Notes under the pieces: model-generated | The model's database searches: none | Seen by the model: only the letters and a program-made list of their open reading frames with translations | What the model was told of the DNA's origin: nothing | In this document: piece after piece, positions 18,710-28,410 of the stretch | Layout: each line of letters begins with the position of its first letter | How positions within the stretch are numbered: the first letter of the stretch is position 1 | Translations under genes and position numbers: made by a program | From: Novipirellula caenicola | GTDB taxonomy: Bacteria; Planctomycetota; Planctomycetia; Pirellulales; Pirellulaceae | Assembly (NCBI RefSeq): GCF_039545035.1 | Contig: NZ_BAABRO010000004.1 | Location: 310,001 to 374,000 of the forward strand | Reading direction: 5' to 3' | DNA: 64,000 bases

Positions 18710-18793
18710 TGCTGCCGCCGCTGGCCGCGGCTATCAAAACTTCATCGCGTAGCGATGGTAGCACTTGGCCATGGGCATCAGCCCATGGTCTAC
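18710..18793. repeat. 84-bp direct repeat B (REP-like), upstream of the transposase
   Basis: Same length and order of palindromes as repeat A with four substitutions. Its right end reaches into the adjoining minus-strand gene: the CTA at 18790-18792 is that gene's stop codon. A and B lie in the same orientation on either side of the transposase. Confidence 0.85.
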
Positions 18794-19239
18794 TTTCCTG
18801 CCACCAGGGCGAAACCAATCAAAACGATCACGAGCCCCCAAAAGACGGTAAAGATTGCACCACAGCCGATCCCAATTCCTGCATGCACGCTCCCTTTGAT
18901 CGCAGGGTTGCGTTTCCTCGCTCGCAATCCTTGGACCCCAAGGACGAACGCGGCGATACCAATCGGAAATCCAATCAATGGCAATCCACTTAGGATCCCC
19001 AAGTAATACGCGATCAACGCCTTCGGATTCTTGTACGGGATCACACCGCCGGTTGCGTCACCCTCGTCGACGCGTGCTGCGTGCGTTAGGTGGACCGGAG
19101 TAGACGAGATGTCGCTTGGTGCCGCATACGGCGATGCGTGGGAGGCACTCGGCTGCGTTCTCGCTCCGCAAGCAGGACAGTACGCTAAGTTGGTTGCAAT
19201 TTCTTGCTTGCAGGATGGGCACAGTGACATGGCGGACAT
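18790..19239 (-). CDS. Zinc-ribbon membrane protein (DUF4190-like)
   Basis: 149 residues. An N-terminal zinc ribbon with two CxxC knuckles (LCPSCKQEI and YCPACGAR) leads through a flexible Ser/Pro linker to two or three membrane segments (LIAYYLGILSGLPLIGFPIG; IAAFVLGVQGLRARK; AIFTVFWGLVIVLIGFALVA). This layout is typical of small DUF4190-like proteins of unknown function. Start chosen at 19239; an ATG three codons in is equally possible. The last codon and stop lie at the edge of repeat B, so insertion of the repeat may have set the present C-terminus. Confidence 0.8.
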   Translation of the reverse strand: MSAMSLCPSCKQEIATNLAYCPACGARTQPSASHASPYAAPSDISSTPVHLTHAARVDEGDATGGVIPYKNPKALIAYYLGILSGLPLIGFPIGIAAFVLGVQGLRARKRNPAIKGSVHAGIGIGCGAIFTVFWGLVIVLIGFALVAGK

Positions 19240-19614
19240 CGAATCACGGGTGGGACGACAGTACGAAAAGCGGTGGCAATTAACCTATGCGTCGCGTTGT
19301 TACACGTCAATTGTCCGGGACGTCCATTTTTGTATTTCATCATCGTGCTCGCCTCGGTTGATCGGAAACGATTAACCCTGCTATTCGTCTAACCCTGCTA
19401 TTCGTCGAATCTTGGGCAACTCCAAACGCAGTCAGATGACTGCGATCTAACTGCAGTCGATCCACTGCACTTTCGTTGATCGCGACGAAACCGATTCCGC
19501 CTAAGTCCAACCCTGCAAACGGGATACGACTTTCCCCAGCGGCATGGCATGGGGTTTGTTTAAGGAGGAGAGAGCACAACGATTTTCCTTCCTTCACTTG
19601 GGCGGACTCAGGCC
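19240..19614. other. Intergenic region with a 17-bp tandem duplication
   Basis: About 375 bases between the zinc-ribbon gene (minus) and the giant membrane protein gene (plus), so both promoters lie here. TAACCCTGCTATTCGTC occurs twice in perfect tandem (19373-19389 and 19390-19406). Purine-rich AAGGAGGAGAGAG lies at 19562-19574, too far (about 40 bases) from the ATG at 19615 to be its ribosome site. No small gene seen. Confidence 0.5.
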
Positions 19615-22600
19615 ATGTCAGAAGCAAACTTTCACACGATCGATTCCTCGTTTCCCGCGTCCAGCGGTGGGGATGCGTTCCAAAATGAACCGGTGATACT
19701 GGCTCGCGAAGCACGCAACCAACCATCGTTCCTGGAAAATTTCTTTAACCGCTTCTTTCAAGAAAAGAACATCAAGTGGATGCTCGTCATGGGCGCCGCG
19801 ATCGTCTTCGGTTCCTCCTTGATGCTGGTCACCAAGGCGTGGCCTGATTGGACGCTGACGCTTAAGTACCTGACAATCTTGGCCTACACTGGCTTCGTTT
19901 TTGTCGCTGGCAATGTTGCTCGCAAGCGTTTGCAACTCAACGCGACCTACCGAGTCCTGTACGCGTTGACGCTGTTGCTGCTGCCGGTCTGTTTCCTTGC
20001 GTTGACGTGGTTGTCACCGGGGACGGCGATGCAAGAAGGTTGGCAAGTGGTCGAGTTTGCGATGTTATTGTTGCCAGCCACGGGGTTGTTGTGGTTTGCA
20101 TCGAGTCGCATTCTAGACCATTTCTTGCGAGGTCGCCAAACCACATTCTTGATCAGCTTCTGTGCATTGTGTGTCGCTGGAGCCCTACCAAGCGTGTCAT
20201 CGCCAATGGCTGCCATGTTGTTCACCGCCGCATGTTGGTTGGTGTTCACCGCGGGCGTGATGAAGGTCAATCGCCATACATTTTGGTTAGCCGAAACTCA
20301 TCAACTGCCTCGCATCTTTGGCTTTCTGCCGATCGTGATGCTGGGGCTGCAATTTGTCGTCTTGGTAGGAACCAAGACCGTTACGGCGATCCCCATCCAG
20401 TGGATCGGGCTGGGATGTGTGATGGTATCCGCAACGGTGCTATTGACCACCCGCACGGTGGCAAACGTGTATCGTCAACGAACCGGTGATCTCGTCCGTC
20501 CGTTGCCTTGGTCAATCATCACGCCACTGTTTTGCGGATTGATTCTGACGGTTCTTGGCGTTGGGTTGTCGTTCTACGGTTTTTCCTATGTTGGTGATAC
20601 ATCGTACGCGGTGATCCCCACATCGATCCTTGCCGCCGTGCTGATGGGGGCGGCCGCAAAAGACACTCGCCATAGCGGATTCGTATGGATCAGTCTCGTT
20701 TTCGCGACCATTGCCTACCAGTGCTGCCCCACGCTGTTTGCCGACATTGTGCACACGCTTCGCAGCACCACCGCTGAAGCGCTGAAACAAGAGCGAGTGC
20801 CGATCACGCTATACGGAATCACCTACTTGCCGCTGCTCGGGTTGCTGACCGCCGCGAGCTATCGTTTTCGCAAGCTCGGACAGATCGAATTCTGTAAACC
20901 GATTCAGCACTTTGTGACCTTGGTCGCGGTGTTCTTGTGTGCGATTGCGATTAGCGACATGGTGTGGATGTCGTTTGCATCACCGTTTTGGGTCTCGTTG
21001 GCCAACACGATCGCCTTCTTGGTGTTCGCCGTAGCGTTTGCGGACCGCCGCTATGTGATCATTTCGCTCGGCTGTGCGATGGTCAGTGGTGTCGCAGCGA
21101 TCCCGGCACTGAACGGGATGCAGTGGATCGACGTATCGCCGATTTGGATCCCCACGCTGATGGCCGCGGCGGCATCGATGATGACGGCAACGCGTATTCC
21201 AGATGCGATTTTGAACCGTATTCCTGTATCCGGCTCAGGTTCGTTGATGGTCCAACGATCCGATGGCAGCGATCGCAATTTGACGCAAGTCTTGGGCTGC
21301 TTTCTGGCCGCGATCGTCTCCTTCGTATGGGCTTGCGAAACGATCCTTCATTTCGTCGAACCGATGACACAGGCATCGCTGATGACGTTTGGCTTTTTGA
21401 TGGCCGCGTTTGCGTTGTACACATTGCGAAATCCCCAGTACCACTCGGGACTTTGTGTCTGGAGTTTGACCAGCTATGCGGCGGTACGTTGGGCGGCAGG
21501 CTTTGGAATCTCGGTCGCCGATGGTTTGATGTACACGACGTACCTTTCGATTGGCGTTTCCACGGCCGCTTACCTCTTCATGCGGGCGACTCGATCGATT
21601 TCCAAGGCGACGTCAATCGCGGCACTGCGAAACACGCTTGGTTTTGATTCCGAGCGGTTCACAACGGTTTCCGTTTCCCTCTCCTCTTCGACTGGCTGGA
21701 TGCGACGGGCACAAGCTTTTGTTGTGCCAATTTTTGACCTGAGTTTTGTTGCCCTGTCGTGTCTAGTCGTTGCAGTCCACATCCCGCTGTTGCTGAAAAC
21801 TCACTTGCTGTTGCTAGGTGAACCGGCGGCGGCATTGGGATCGATCGGGATGTCGACAGTGTTGGTTAGCTTGTGGTTATTGGCGGTCGCCGTGATTCAA
21901 CGCAGCCGATTGGCGTCGGGATTGGCATGCATGATCTTGCCACTGGTTGCGTCCGCGGTGCTGATTTCATCAGGACTGAGTTTCCCGCTAGTTGCATTGC
22001 CAGTGATGTGGGCAGTGGTGCAAGTCGTGTTGTGGATGTCGGCCTGCTACATTGCCAGCGGCGATGCACCTTCTCCCGTGGCCTCGGTGATCCAAGGGGT
22101 CAGTGTCGTGTGGCTGTTCGCGTTGCTGGTGATTTCCTGCATGTCGTTTGACATCACGGCACGGATTGTCGGTTTGATCACCTTACCCGTGTTATGGATG
22201 CAATTCCGCGAACACCAGCAGCGAACGACTTCAGCCTTGGTGGCGATCGTCGCCAACATCCATGTCTTGCTCGCCGCAGCGACGATCGCAGGGTGCCGTG
22301 GTTGGGTGCTACCCAGCATGCTGAACGGATCGATCGCAATTGCATTGCCGTTTGTCTTCGTGACGGCCGCGATCAGTGCCCTGCTGTTCGACCGATCTCA
22401 TCAGAAACTCGATTCGAGTCCCTGTCGTGATTGGGCGATGGCGTTACGAGTGGGGATGGGCATTCTCACCTTGTTGTCGTTCACCGACATGCACTTTGAC
22501 GTCACCCAAATCGTGGCAATGACGCTCGGGTTTGCAATTGTCGTGGTCGCCGAAGTGTTGCAAGCGATTCGTCGCCAACAAGAGTTCCGAGTATGGGCGG

Positions 22601-23436
22601 CTTGTATGGTCGCCGCAACATTGGCGTTGTTTTTGTTCTCTCAGGGGGTGATCACGGTTGGAGCCGGAATCAGTCAATTGGTGATGTCGGCGATCGCAAT
22701 CACCGCGTTAACAATCGACCATCTTGCTGCCGCCCATCCACGTTTGCAGATCACTCGCCGTCCGATGCGGTTGATCGGGCAAACCTTGCCTGCCTTGGTC
22801 GCGGTGCTTGCAGCGGTGCGAGAGATTTCGGGCGCGTTCGATGAATCCTCAACCGCACTCAACGTGATGTCGTTGATGCTAGCCGCCGCCGTTTACTTTC
22901 AACAGTCGATTGTCAAACGCCAACGCGGCTTTGCGATCGCGGCGGCCATCATTGTCAACGTCGCACTGATGTTGCTATGGCGAGTGCTGGGATGGACCGC
23001 CCCCGAATTTTACATGGTGCCGTTTGGTTTGTCGGTGCTGGGCGGGGTGGAGTTACTCAAACGCGAACTGCCTGCCTCATCACACGATCCGCTGCGTTAC
23101 ATCGGTGCCCTGATCATCTTGGTCTCGCCGCTCTTCGACATCCTCGGAGGCAGCTGGGGACACATGTTCACGCTGATGGTACTGAGCGTATTGGTGATCC
23201 TGACGGCGATCGGCTTGCGACTTCGCTCACTGATGTACGCCGGATCCGCATTCTTGCTGGCCGACCTTGTCGCCATGGTGATTCGATCGACGATGGATCA
23301 CCCCAGTTTGTTGTGGATCTGTGGCGTCGCATTAGGTGCTGCCGTGATCGCGTTAGCAGCGTTTTGCGAAAACCATCGCGAGAAACTGATCACGCGAATC
23401 CGCATCCTGTCGGCTGAATTGGCGACTTGGAACTAA
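19615..23436 (+). CDS. Giant polytopic membrane protein of unknown function
   Basis: 1273 residues. After about 50 polar residues (with SFLENFFNRFFQEKNIKW) the protein is almost entirely hydrophobic segments of about 20 residues with short loops, roughly three dozen by eye (MLVMGAAIVFGSSLMLV, ILAYTGFVFVAGNV, VLYALTLLLLPVCFLALTWL and so on). It shows no ATP-binding, transport or catalytic motif I recognise; it loosely resembles DUF2157/DUF2339-like many-helix proteins. It is followed 72 bases later by pspA and a small coupled gene on the same strand, which suggests an envelope-related job. Family unknown. Confidence 0.8.
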   Translation: MSEANFHTIDSSFPASSGGDAFQNEPVILAREARNQPSFLENFFNRFFQEKNIKWMLVMGAAIVFGSSLMLVTKAWPDWTLTLKYLTILAYTGFVFVAGNVARKRLQLNATYRVLYALTLLLLPVCFLALTWLSPGTAMQEGWQVVEFAMLLLPATGLLWFASSRILDHFLRGRQTTFLISFCALCVAGALPSVSSPMAAMLFTAACWLVFTAGVMKVNRHTFWLAETHQLPRIFGFLPIVMLGLQFVVLVGTKTVTAIPIQWIGLGCVMVSATVLLTTRTVANVYRQRTGDLVRPLPWSIITPLFCGLILTVLGVGLSFYGFSYVGDTSYAVIPTSILAAVLMGAAAKDTRHSGFVWISLVFATIAYQCCPTLFADIVHTLRSTTAEALKQERVPITLYGITYLPLLGLLTAASYRFRKLGQIEFCKPIQHFVTLVAVFLCAIAISDMVWMSFASPFWVSLANTIAFLVFAVAFADRRYVIISLGCAMVSGVAAIPALNGMQWIDVSPIWIPTLMAAAASMMTATRIPDAILNRIPVSGSGSLMVQRSDGSDRNLTQVLGCFLAAIVSFVWACETILHFVEPMTQASLMTFGFLMAAFALYTLRNPQYHSGLCVWSLTSYAAVRWAAGFGISVADGLMYTTYLSIGVSTAAYLFMRATRSISKATSIAALRNTLGFDSERFTTVSVSLSSSTGWMRRAQAFVVPIFDLSFVALSCLVVAVHIPLLLKTHLLLLGEPAAALGSIGMSTVLVSLWLLAVAVIQRSRLASGLACMILPLVASAVLISSGLSFPLVALPVMWAVVQVVLWMSACYIASGDAPSPVASVIQGVSVVWLFALLVISCMSFDITARIVGLITLPVLWMQFREHQQRTTSALVAIVANIHVLLAAATIAGCRGWVLPSMLNGSIAIALPFVFVTAAISALLFDRSHQKLDSSPCRDWAMALRVGMGILTLLSFTDMHFDVTQIVAMTLGFAIVVVAEVLQAIRRQQEFRVWAACMVAATLALFLFSQGVITVGAGISQLVMSAIAITALTIDHLAAAHPRLQITRRPMRLIGQTLPALVAVLAAVREISGAFDESSTALNVMSLMLAAAVYFQQSIVKRQRGFAIAAAIIVNVALMLLWRVLGWTAPEFYMVPFGLSVLGGVELLKRELPASSHDPLRYIGALIILVSPLFDILGGSWGHMFTLMVLSVLVILTAIGLRLRSLMYAGSAFLLADLVAMVIRSTMDHPSLLWICGVALGAAVIALAAFCENHREKLITRIRILSAELATWN

Positions 23437-23508
23437 TGGGCGATCGTAGTGGACGCCCTCGCACTCACTTTTGTTTTTGTTTCTCAATCTCCTAAAAAGG
23501 AAATCATC

Positions 23509-24192
23509 ATGAACTGGTTAAGTCAATTTAGTTTGGTCATGCGTTCGAGCGTCACGTCACTGAAAGAAAAAATCGAAGATCCCGAGCGGATGTTGCATCA
23601 GTTGGTGATCGACATGGAAGAGGAGCTCGACCGCATTCGCGCGAGCGTTGCCGAGGCGGTGGCCGATGAAATCCAAATGCGACGACGCGCCGAACGAGAG
23701 CGTGCGGATGTCGATGTCTGGATGCAGCGTGCCAGCACCGCGATGAAACGAGGCGACGAGTCGGCTGCGAAATCGGCCCTCGCGCAGAAGATGGCGGCGG
23801 CCGAACGTGCAGATCGCTACAGCGGCGACCACGAGCGGCAGCGGACCGAAGTCGAAAAATTGCAAAAGAGTGTCCGCGATTTGGAAGACAAAATCCGCCA
23901 AGCCAAACAGAAGAAAACTCTGTTGGCCGCGCGGATGGCACGAGCCTCGTCGGCGCAAAAGATCAACGCGACGCTCGATCGATCGCACCGCCAATCCGCA
24001 TTCGCTCAATTCAATCGATTCGAAGAAAAAGTGGACCGCGAAGAAGCGATGAGCGAAGCGTGGGAGCGAATGGATGGCAAGGATCCTAATGCCGACGAAT
24101 TGCAACGACAATTTGAGCGACAAGAACGCGAAGAACGAGTCGCCGCTGAATTGGAAGCGCTGAAACACCAAGTTTCCGCCGAAAAACCATGA
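23509..24192 (+). CDS. pspA: PspA/IM30 family protein
   Basis: 227 residues, near the usual size for PspA/Vipp1. The start ATG at 23509 follows AAAAAGGAAAT and gives the family N-terminal amphipathic helix (MNWLSQFSLVMRSSVTSLKE). The rest is a long antiparallel coiled coil (EDPERMLHQLVIDMEEELDR; RQRTEVEKLQKSVRDLEDKI), as in ESCRT-III-like membrane-repair proteins. It ends ATGA-overlapped with the next gene. Known relatives protect the inner membrane under stress. Here the partner may be the giant membrane protein just upstream, which is an inference from order. Confidence 0.9.
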   Translation: MNWLSQFSLVMRSSVTSLKEKIEDPERMLHQLVIDMEEELDRIRASVAEAVADEIQMRRRAERERADVDVWMQRASTAMKRGDESAAKSALAQKMAAAERADRYSGDHERQRTEVEKLQKSVRDLEDKIRQAKQKKTLLAARMARASSAQKINATLDRSHRQSAFAQFNRFEEKVDREEAMSEAWERMDGKDPNADELQRQFERQEREERVAAELEALKHQVSAEKP

Positions 24193-24518
24193 TCGGGACG
24201 ATCAGAAAACTCGGCACTGCGTTTTGGAGCCTTGTGGTGGGATGGTATCGCGTGGATCGGATCCGCGTTTCTCCCACCGCAGGCCGATTGCTCTCGCTAA
24301 AAGTAGGCGATCGGGTGGTGCTGAAAGGCGAACTATTCAAGGTGATGCAGCGACAAATCGGCGATGCTGCCGACCAGGTGACGTACCTCCTAAATCACCC
24401 CGACGGGGATGCGGTGTTACAGATCACTCGCAATGGCCGTGACTTCGACGGGAAAGCCGAACTGCGGCATTTGGACCAATGCGATGAGGTCGCCGAGGAT
24501 GAGTTGGTGGTGCTTTGA
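24189..24518 (+). CDS. Small protein coupled to pspA
   Basis: 109 residues, starting in the ATGA overlap with the pspA stop. It has no signal peptide. Residues ~5-30 contain a hydrophobic stretch (LGTAFWSLVVGWYRVDRI) and the rest is a small beta-rich domain (LLSLKVGDRVVLKGELFKVM; DAVLQITRNGRDFDGKAELR). I do not recognise the family. The strict coupling suggests a PspA partner or regulator. Confidence 0.75.
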   Translation: MIGTIRKLGTAFWSLVVGWYRVDRIRVSPTAGRLLSLKVGDRVVLKGELFKVMQRQIGDAADQVTYLLNHPDGDAVLQITRNGRDFDGKAELRHLDQCDEVAEDELVVL

Positions 24519-24798
24519 AAGTGAGTCGGACCGCCGCGACCGTGCTGAATTCGAGGTATGATTAAGCTAGTGCTTCGACCAGCATTAAAGTTTGCGTTAG
24601 CCGTTTTGGCCAACGCGGTGCTCAATCTAAATTTGATATCCAGCGATTTGACTGTAGTGGACGAGGCAACGAATCCTCGCAACTAGCCGAGCGTAATGGA
24701 CTCGTGGCCTCGTCGGCTACCTAAAAGTCGGACCTGGATGCAGCACTAATCATCACTCGCCGCTCGTTTTCCGTTTGTTCTTCGGTTCGCTATCGCCC
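24519..24798. other. Intergenic region, nothing recognised
   Basis: 280 bases between the small pspA-linked gene and the histidine kinase gene, on the same strand. It may hold the kinase operon promoter. I see no convincing motif, hairpin with T tract, or short gene. Confidence 0.4.
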
Positions 24799-27021
24799 AT
24801 GTTGCCTCAAATCGAGCTGTTTTGTATCGGATTTGCGGCGGTCGTGGACACCGTATTGCTGTTGATCGTATTGGAGCGGATCAACCGACCGCTGACGGCG
24901 ATCTGGCTGAAATGGGCGTTGGCCGGAGCGACGTTGTGGCATATCGGTGCGTTTCTACATACGTTGCTGCGGGACACGACGGGCACCACGGCAACGGCCG
25001 TCGATGCGATGTGCATGACCACGATGGCGCTGGGGATGCTGCTACTGAATTGCAGCATCTTGCACGCTGGACTAAGGATCAATCATACCGGAGGCGAGGC
25101 TCGGCCGCGTCTGAATCGCCGTTACATCGCAGTCTACTTGCCCGTGTTGTTGATCCTCCCGATTGCGACCGGGATCGTGCACAGTGGAACGCGTGATTTC
25201 ATTGAATCGACGCGTCCTTATCACATGCCGTTTCTAATTTGGTTGACCGCAGCCAATTTGACGGCGTCATGGATGTTCATCAAAAACCGCAGTCGGCTTG
25301 AACAAGTCGCTCGCGGGGCCAGTTCATTTTTGGTCAAGTTCTCGGTCGGATTGATCACGGTCACAGGTTTGGTCGGCGTCTATCTGCTGGTCGCTCAGAA
25401 AACACGTTTCGAGCCTCCGTTCCGCTTGTTAACGAATCTGTCACCACTGGCACCCACGTTGGTTTTTGCATGGTACCTAGTGCGACGACGCTTGCTGCCA
25501 ATGGTGTTCGAGCGGACGCTTGTTTACGGCGCGATTCTGCTGGCGATCTTTTATCTCCATCGTTTGACGATCTCGCCAATGATGAGTTCGATCAGCCGCG
25601 AGTTTCACTTCGATTTCGTCGTGCTCGAAACGCTGATCGTGGTCGCGCTTGTATTGGCGTATCAACCGCTGAGAAGTCGATTTCGCGAAGGGCTGCGGTA
25701 CTTTGTCGGACTGGATGTGGTCAAAGTCCGTGACGCTGCCCGTCAATTGTCGGTCGAACTGTCACGACGCGCCGACGACGAGATCGAATCGTTGTCCGAT
25801 TGGTTTACCGAACGAATCTTGCAGACATTTAATTTACGATTCGCAAAGTTGTGTTTTATCGAGAAGACGTCTTCGTCCGACCACGACGAACCGAAACCGA
25901 TGCACGAAGCCAACTCGATCATCAAGGTCGCGAACGAGCAAACACGTGACATCATTTGCGAGCGACTTGCCGTCGAGGAAGTGCTGACGCTGTGTGGCAA
26001 GATTGACGATTGCCCCGACCGCTGGATCGAATGCTCCGGAGACCATGAATCCGATGTTTGCGATTGGATGCGTGACGCCGATTTGACAGCCGTGTTCCGA
26101 GTCCACTATCGCGATGTCGACGGTTATTTGATGCTCGGGTCGCTACGCACCGGCGAACTGCTGTCGGACGAACAACTCAGTACGATTTCACTATTAGTGG
26201 ATCAATTTGCCGCGACCATCCAAAATCGGATCCTCGAACAAGCTCGTCAATCGGCCGAACGGCGGGCGGTGCAACAAGAGAAATTGTCGACGCTGGGATT
26301 GATGGCAGGTTCGCTGGCTCACGAATTAAAAAACCCACTCTCTTCGATTCGCACGATCGCAACGCTATTGAAAGAAGACTTGGCCCCGCAAAGCGGTTCC
26401 CAACGCGACATTGATCTGATTGTCTCGGAAATTGACCGGCTGACCTCGACGACGCAGCGGTTGCTTGATTTTTCCAAGCCGAGCGATTCACAGCATGTCG
26501 GAGTGAAACCGGACGTGGTGATCGAGCGGTTGCTGTCGATTCTCGGGCATTTGGCTCGGCAACATGGCGTGGCGCTGTCGACCGACTTGCAGTTGGGGAC
26601 GGCAAGGATCGAGTCCACCGATGCAGGGTTCAGCGAAATCATGTTCAACTTGATCAAAAATGCGATCGAAGCGGTGCGGGGAATGCCCGATGGCGAAGTG
26701 AGGATTACGACGCGGCTCGGGTCCGGCGACACGCCAACGGATGCCGATTCAAGTCCGCCAACGCCCGATTTCGCTCGGATCGAGGTCGCCGACAACGGGC
26801 CGGGAATTGACCGTGAGGTCCAATCGCACTTGTTTGAACCGTTTGTAACAGGAAAAACCGACGGAACGGGGCTTGGGCTTTATTTGGTAGGCCAACGCGT
26901 AAAAGAATTATCAGGAAAAATCGCGCACGAAAGCGATTCGACGGGCTCTACGTTTATCGTGCAACTACCCCTTGCGACAACCGAAAATGACCTCGCGATT
27001 CCGCAGGCGGATTTGACATGA
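24799..27021 (+). CDS. Membrane sensor histidine kinase
   Basis: 740 residues from the ATG at 24799; an in-frame TTG lies at 24775. The N-terminal 300 residues hold about seven to nine membrane helices (IELFCIGFAAVVDTVLLLIV; YIAVYLPVLLILPIATGIV; FVVLETLIVVALVLAY), a 7TM-type sensor. A GAF-like region follows (~310-490). HisKA has its phospho-acceptor near H508 (SLAHELKNPLSSI), and the ATPase domain shows N (FNLIKNAIEAV), G1 (VADNGPGID), F/G2 (LFEPFVTGKTDGTGLGLYLV) boxes. It overlaps the response regulator by ATGA. The signal sensed is unknown; nearby pspA hints at envelope stress. Confidence 0.9.
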   Translation: MLPQIELFCIGFAAVVDTVLLLIVLERINRPLTAIWLKWALAGATLWHIGAFLHTLLRDTTGTTATAVDAMCMTTMALGMLLLNCSILHAGLRINHTGGEARPRLNRRYIAVYLPVLLILPIATGIVHSGTRDFIESTRPYHMPFLIWLTAANLTASWMFIKNRSRLEQVARGASSFLVKFSVGLITVTGLVGVYLLVAQKTRFEPPFRLLTNLSPLAPTLVFAWYLVRRRLLPMVFERTLVYGAILLAIFYLHRLTISPMMSSISREFHFDFVVLETLIVVALVLAYQPLRSRFREGLRYFVGLDVVKVRDAARQLSVELSRRADDEIESLSDWFTERILQTFNLRFAKLCFIEKTSSSDHDEPKPMHEANSIIKVANEQTRDIICERLAVEEVLTLCGKIDDCPDRWIECSGDHESDVCDWMRDADLTAVFRVHYRDVDGYLMLGSLRTGELLSDEQLSTISLLVDQFAATIQNRILEQARQSAERRAVQQEKLSTLGLMAGSLAHELKNPLSSIRTIATLLKEDLAPQSGSQRDIDLIVSEIDRLTSTTQRLLDFSKPSDSQHVGVKPDVVIERLLSILGHLARQHGVALSTDLQLGTARIESTDAGFSEIMFNLIKNAIEAVRGMPDGEVRITTRLGSGDTPTDADSSPPTPDFARIEVADNGPGIDREVQSHLFEPFVTGKTDGTGLGLYLVGQRVKELSGKIAHESDSTGSTFIVQLPLATTENDLAIPQADLT

Positions 27022-28364
27022 AAATTTTGGTCGTGGATGACGAACCGGCGGCTCGCTATGCGATGACCAAGACGCTGCGTGCCGAAGGACGACAAGTGCT
27101 GGAAGCCGACAATGGCGAGACCGCGCTTGACCTGATTCGCACGCAGGCCCCCGATCTGGTCTTTTTGGATTTAAACATGCCCACCCACGATGGCATGTTT
27201 GTGCTGCAGTCGCTGCAACAAGATACCGCTACGATGATGCCCGAGATCATTGTCGTGACCGCCAACAACGAAGTCAGCTTAGCTGTCCAGTGCGTTCATC
27301 TAGGCGCGACCGACTTTGTCACCAAACCGTATGATGTCCAGCACATTCGTTCGATGGCCGCACGTTCGCAGCAACGGGTTGTCTTGCAACAAAAAGTGCA
27401 TGAATTGGAAAACGGCAGCGAATCAGTGCAGTTCGGCCAACTGCTTGGCACCAGCCGGCCGATGCGAACGCTGTTTACGCAAATCGAAAAGGCAGCCAAA
27501 ACCTCGCTGCCAGTGTTGATTCGCGGTGAAAGCGGCACAGGGAAAGAGTTGGTCGCTCGAGAACTGCACGCTCGAAGCGATCGAGCGAGCAAGCCATTCA
27601 TTGCCGTGAACACCGCCGCGATCGCGGCGTCACTTGCTGAAAGCGAACTGTTTGGACACGTCAAAGGCGCGTTTACCGGTGCCGATCACAATCGCGATGG
27701 CGTGTTCCGCCAGGCGGACGGCGGCACGTTGTTTTTAGACGAGATTGGCGACATGCCAGCGGCGGTGCAAACGCGGCTGTTGCGAGTGTTGCAGGAGGGG
27801 ATTGTACAACCGGTTGGCACCGAGCAAGGAGTCAAGGTCGATGTTCGCGTGATCAGTGCGACACATCAAAACCTCGAAGCGGCAATCGAAGACAAAGTGT
27901 TTCGCCAAGATTTGTATTTCCGGCTAAAGGGAATCGAATTGTTCATTCCTCCGCTGCGGTCGAGACAGGAAGATATCCTGCTATTAGCGAACCGGTTTCT
28001 GCCAGCGGATGTGACAATCTCGGACGAAGCGATCACGGCACTACTGCAACACGTGTGGCCGGGGAATGTGCGTGAACTGCAACAATTGGTGCATGCGTCC
28101 GCTGCGTTGTGCGAAGAGAATCGAGTGACGCGATGCGATCTTGGTCTGAGCCTCGATCGCGGAGCCGAGGACGAAGTTCCGTTTGAACGGTACCTGGATC
28201 TGCCGTTGACCGAAGCGCGAACCCGGCTGGTCGAAGATTTCGAGCGACTGGCGATCCTGAGGGCGTTGGACGCCGAATCACATAACGTCAGTGCGGCGGC
28301 GAGACGTCTGGGGATTCATCGCCAAAGTCTTCAGCAAAAAATGAAATCGTTAGAGATTCAATGA
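27018..28364 (+). CDS. Sigma-54 dependent response regulator (NtrC family)
   Basis: 448 residues. Receiver domain 1-115 with acidic pair D7/D8, phospho-acceptor D51 (LVFLDLNMPTHDG) and K103. AAA+ domain with Walker A 170-177 (GESGTGKE), the sigma-54 contact loop GAFTGA at 217-222 and Walker B-like GGTLFLDEIGDM. C-terminal Fis-type HTH (HNVSAAARRLGIHRQSLQQK). All key residues are present, so it should activate RpoN promoters. Starts inside the kinase stop codon. Target genes are not visible in the window. Confidence 0.95.
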   Translation: MKILVVDDEPAARYAMTKTLRAEGRQVLEADNGETALDLIRTQAPDLVFLDLNMPTHDGMFVLQSLQQDTATMMPEIIVVTANNEVSLAVQCVHLGATDFVTKPYDVQHIRSMAARSQQRVVLQQKVHELENGSESVQFGQLLGTSRPMRTLFTQIEKAAKTSLPVLIRGESGTGKELVARELHARSDRASKPFIAVNTAAIAASLAESELFGHVKGAFTGADHNRDGVFRQADGGTLFLDEIGDMPAAVQTRLLRVLQEGIVQPVGTEQGVKVDVRVISATHQNLEAAIEDKVFRQDLYFRLKGIELFIPPLRSRQEDILLLANRFLPADVTISDEAITALLQHVWPGNVRELQQLVHASAALCEENRVTRCDLGLSLDRGAEDEVPFERYLDLPLTEARTRLVEDFERLAILRALDAESHNVSAAARRLGIHRQSLQQKMKSLEIQ

Positions 28365-28410
28365 ACGTGGGATTGGCTCTGCCGGAAAACGCATCCGAGG
28401 CGGAAACGCG

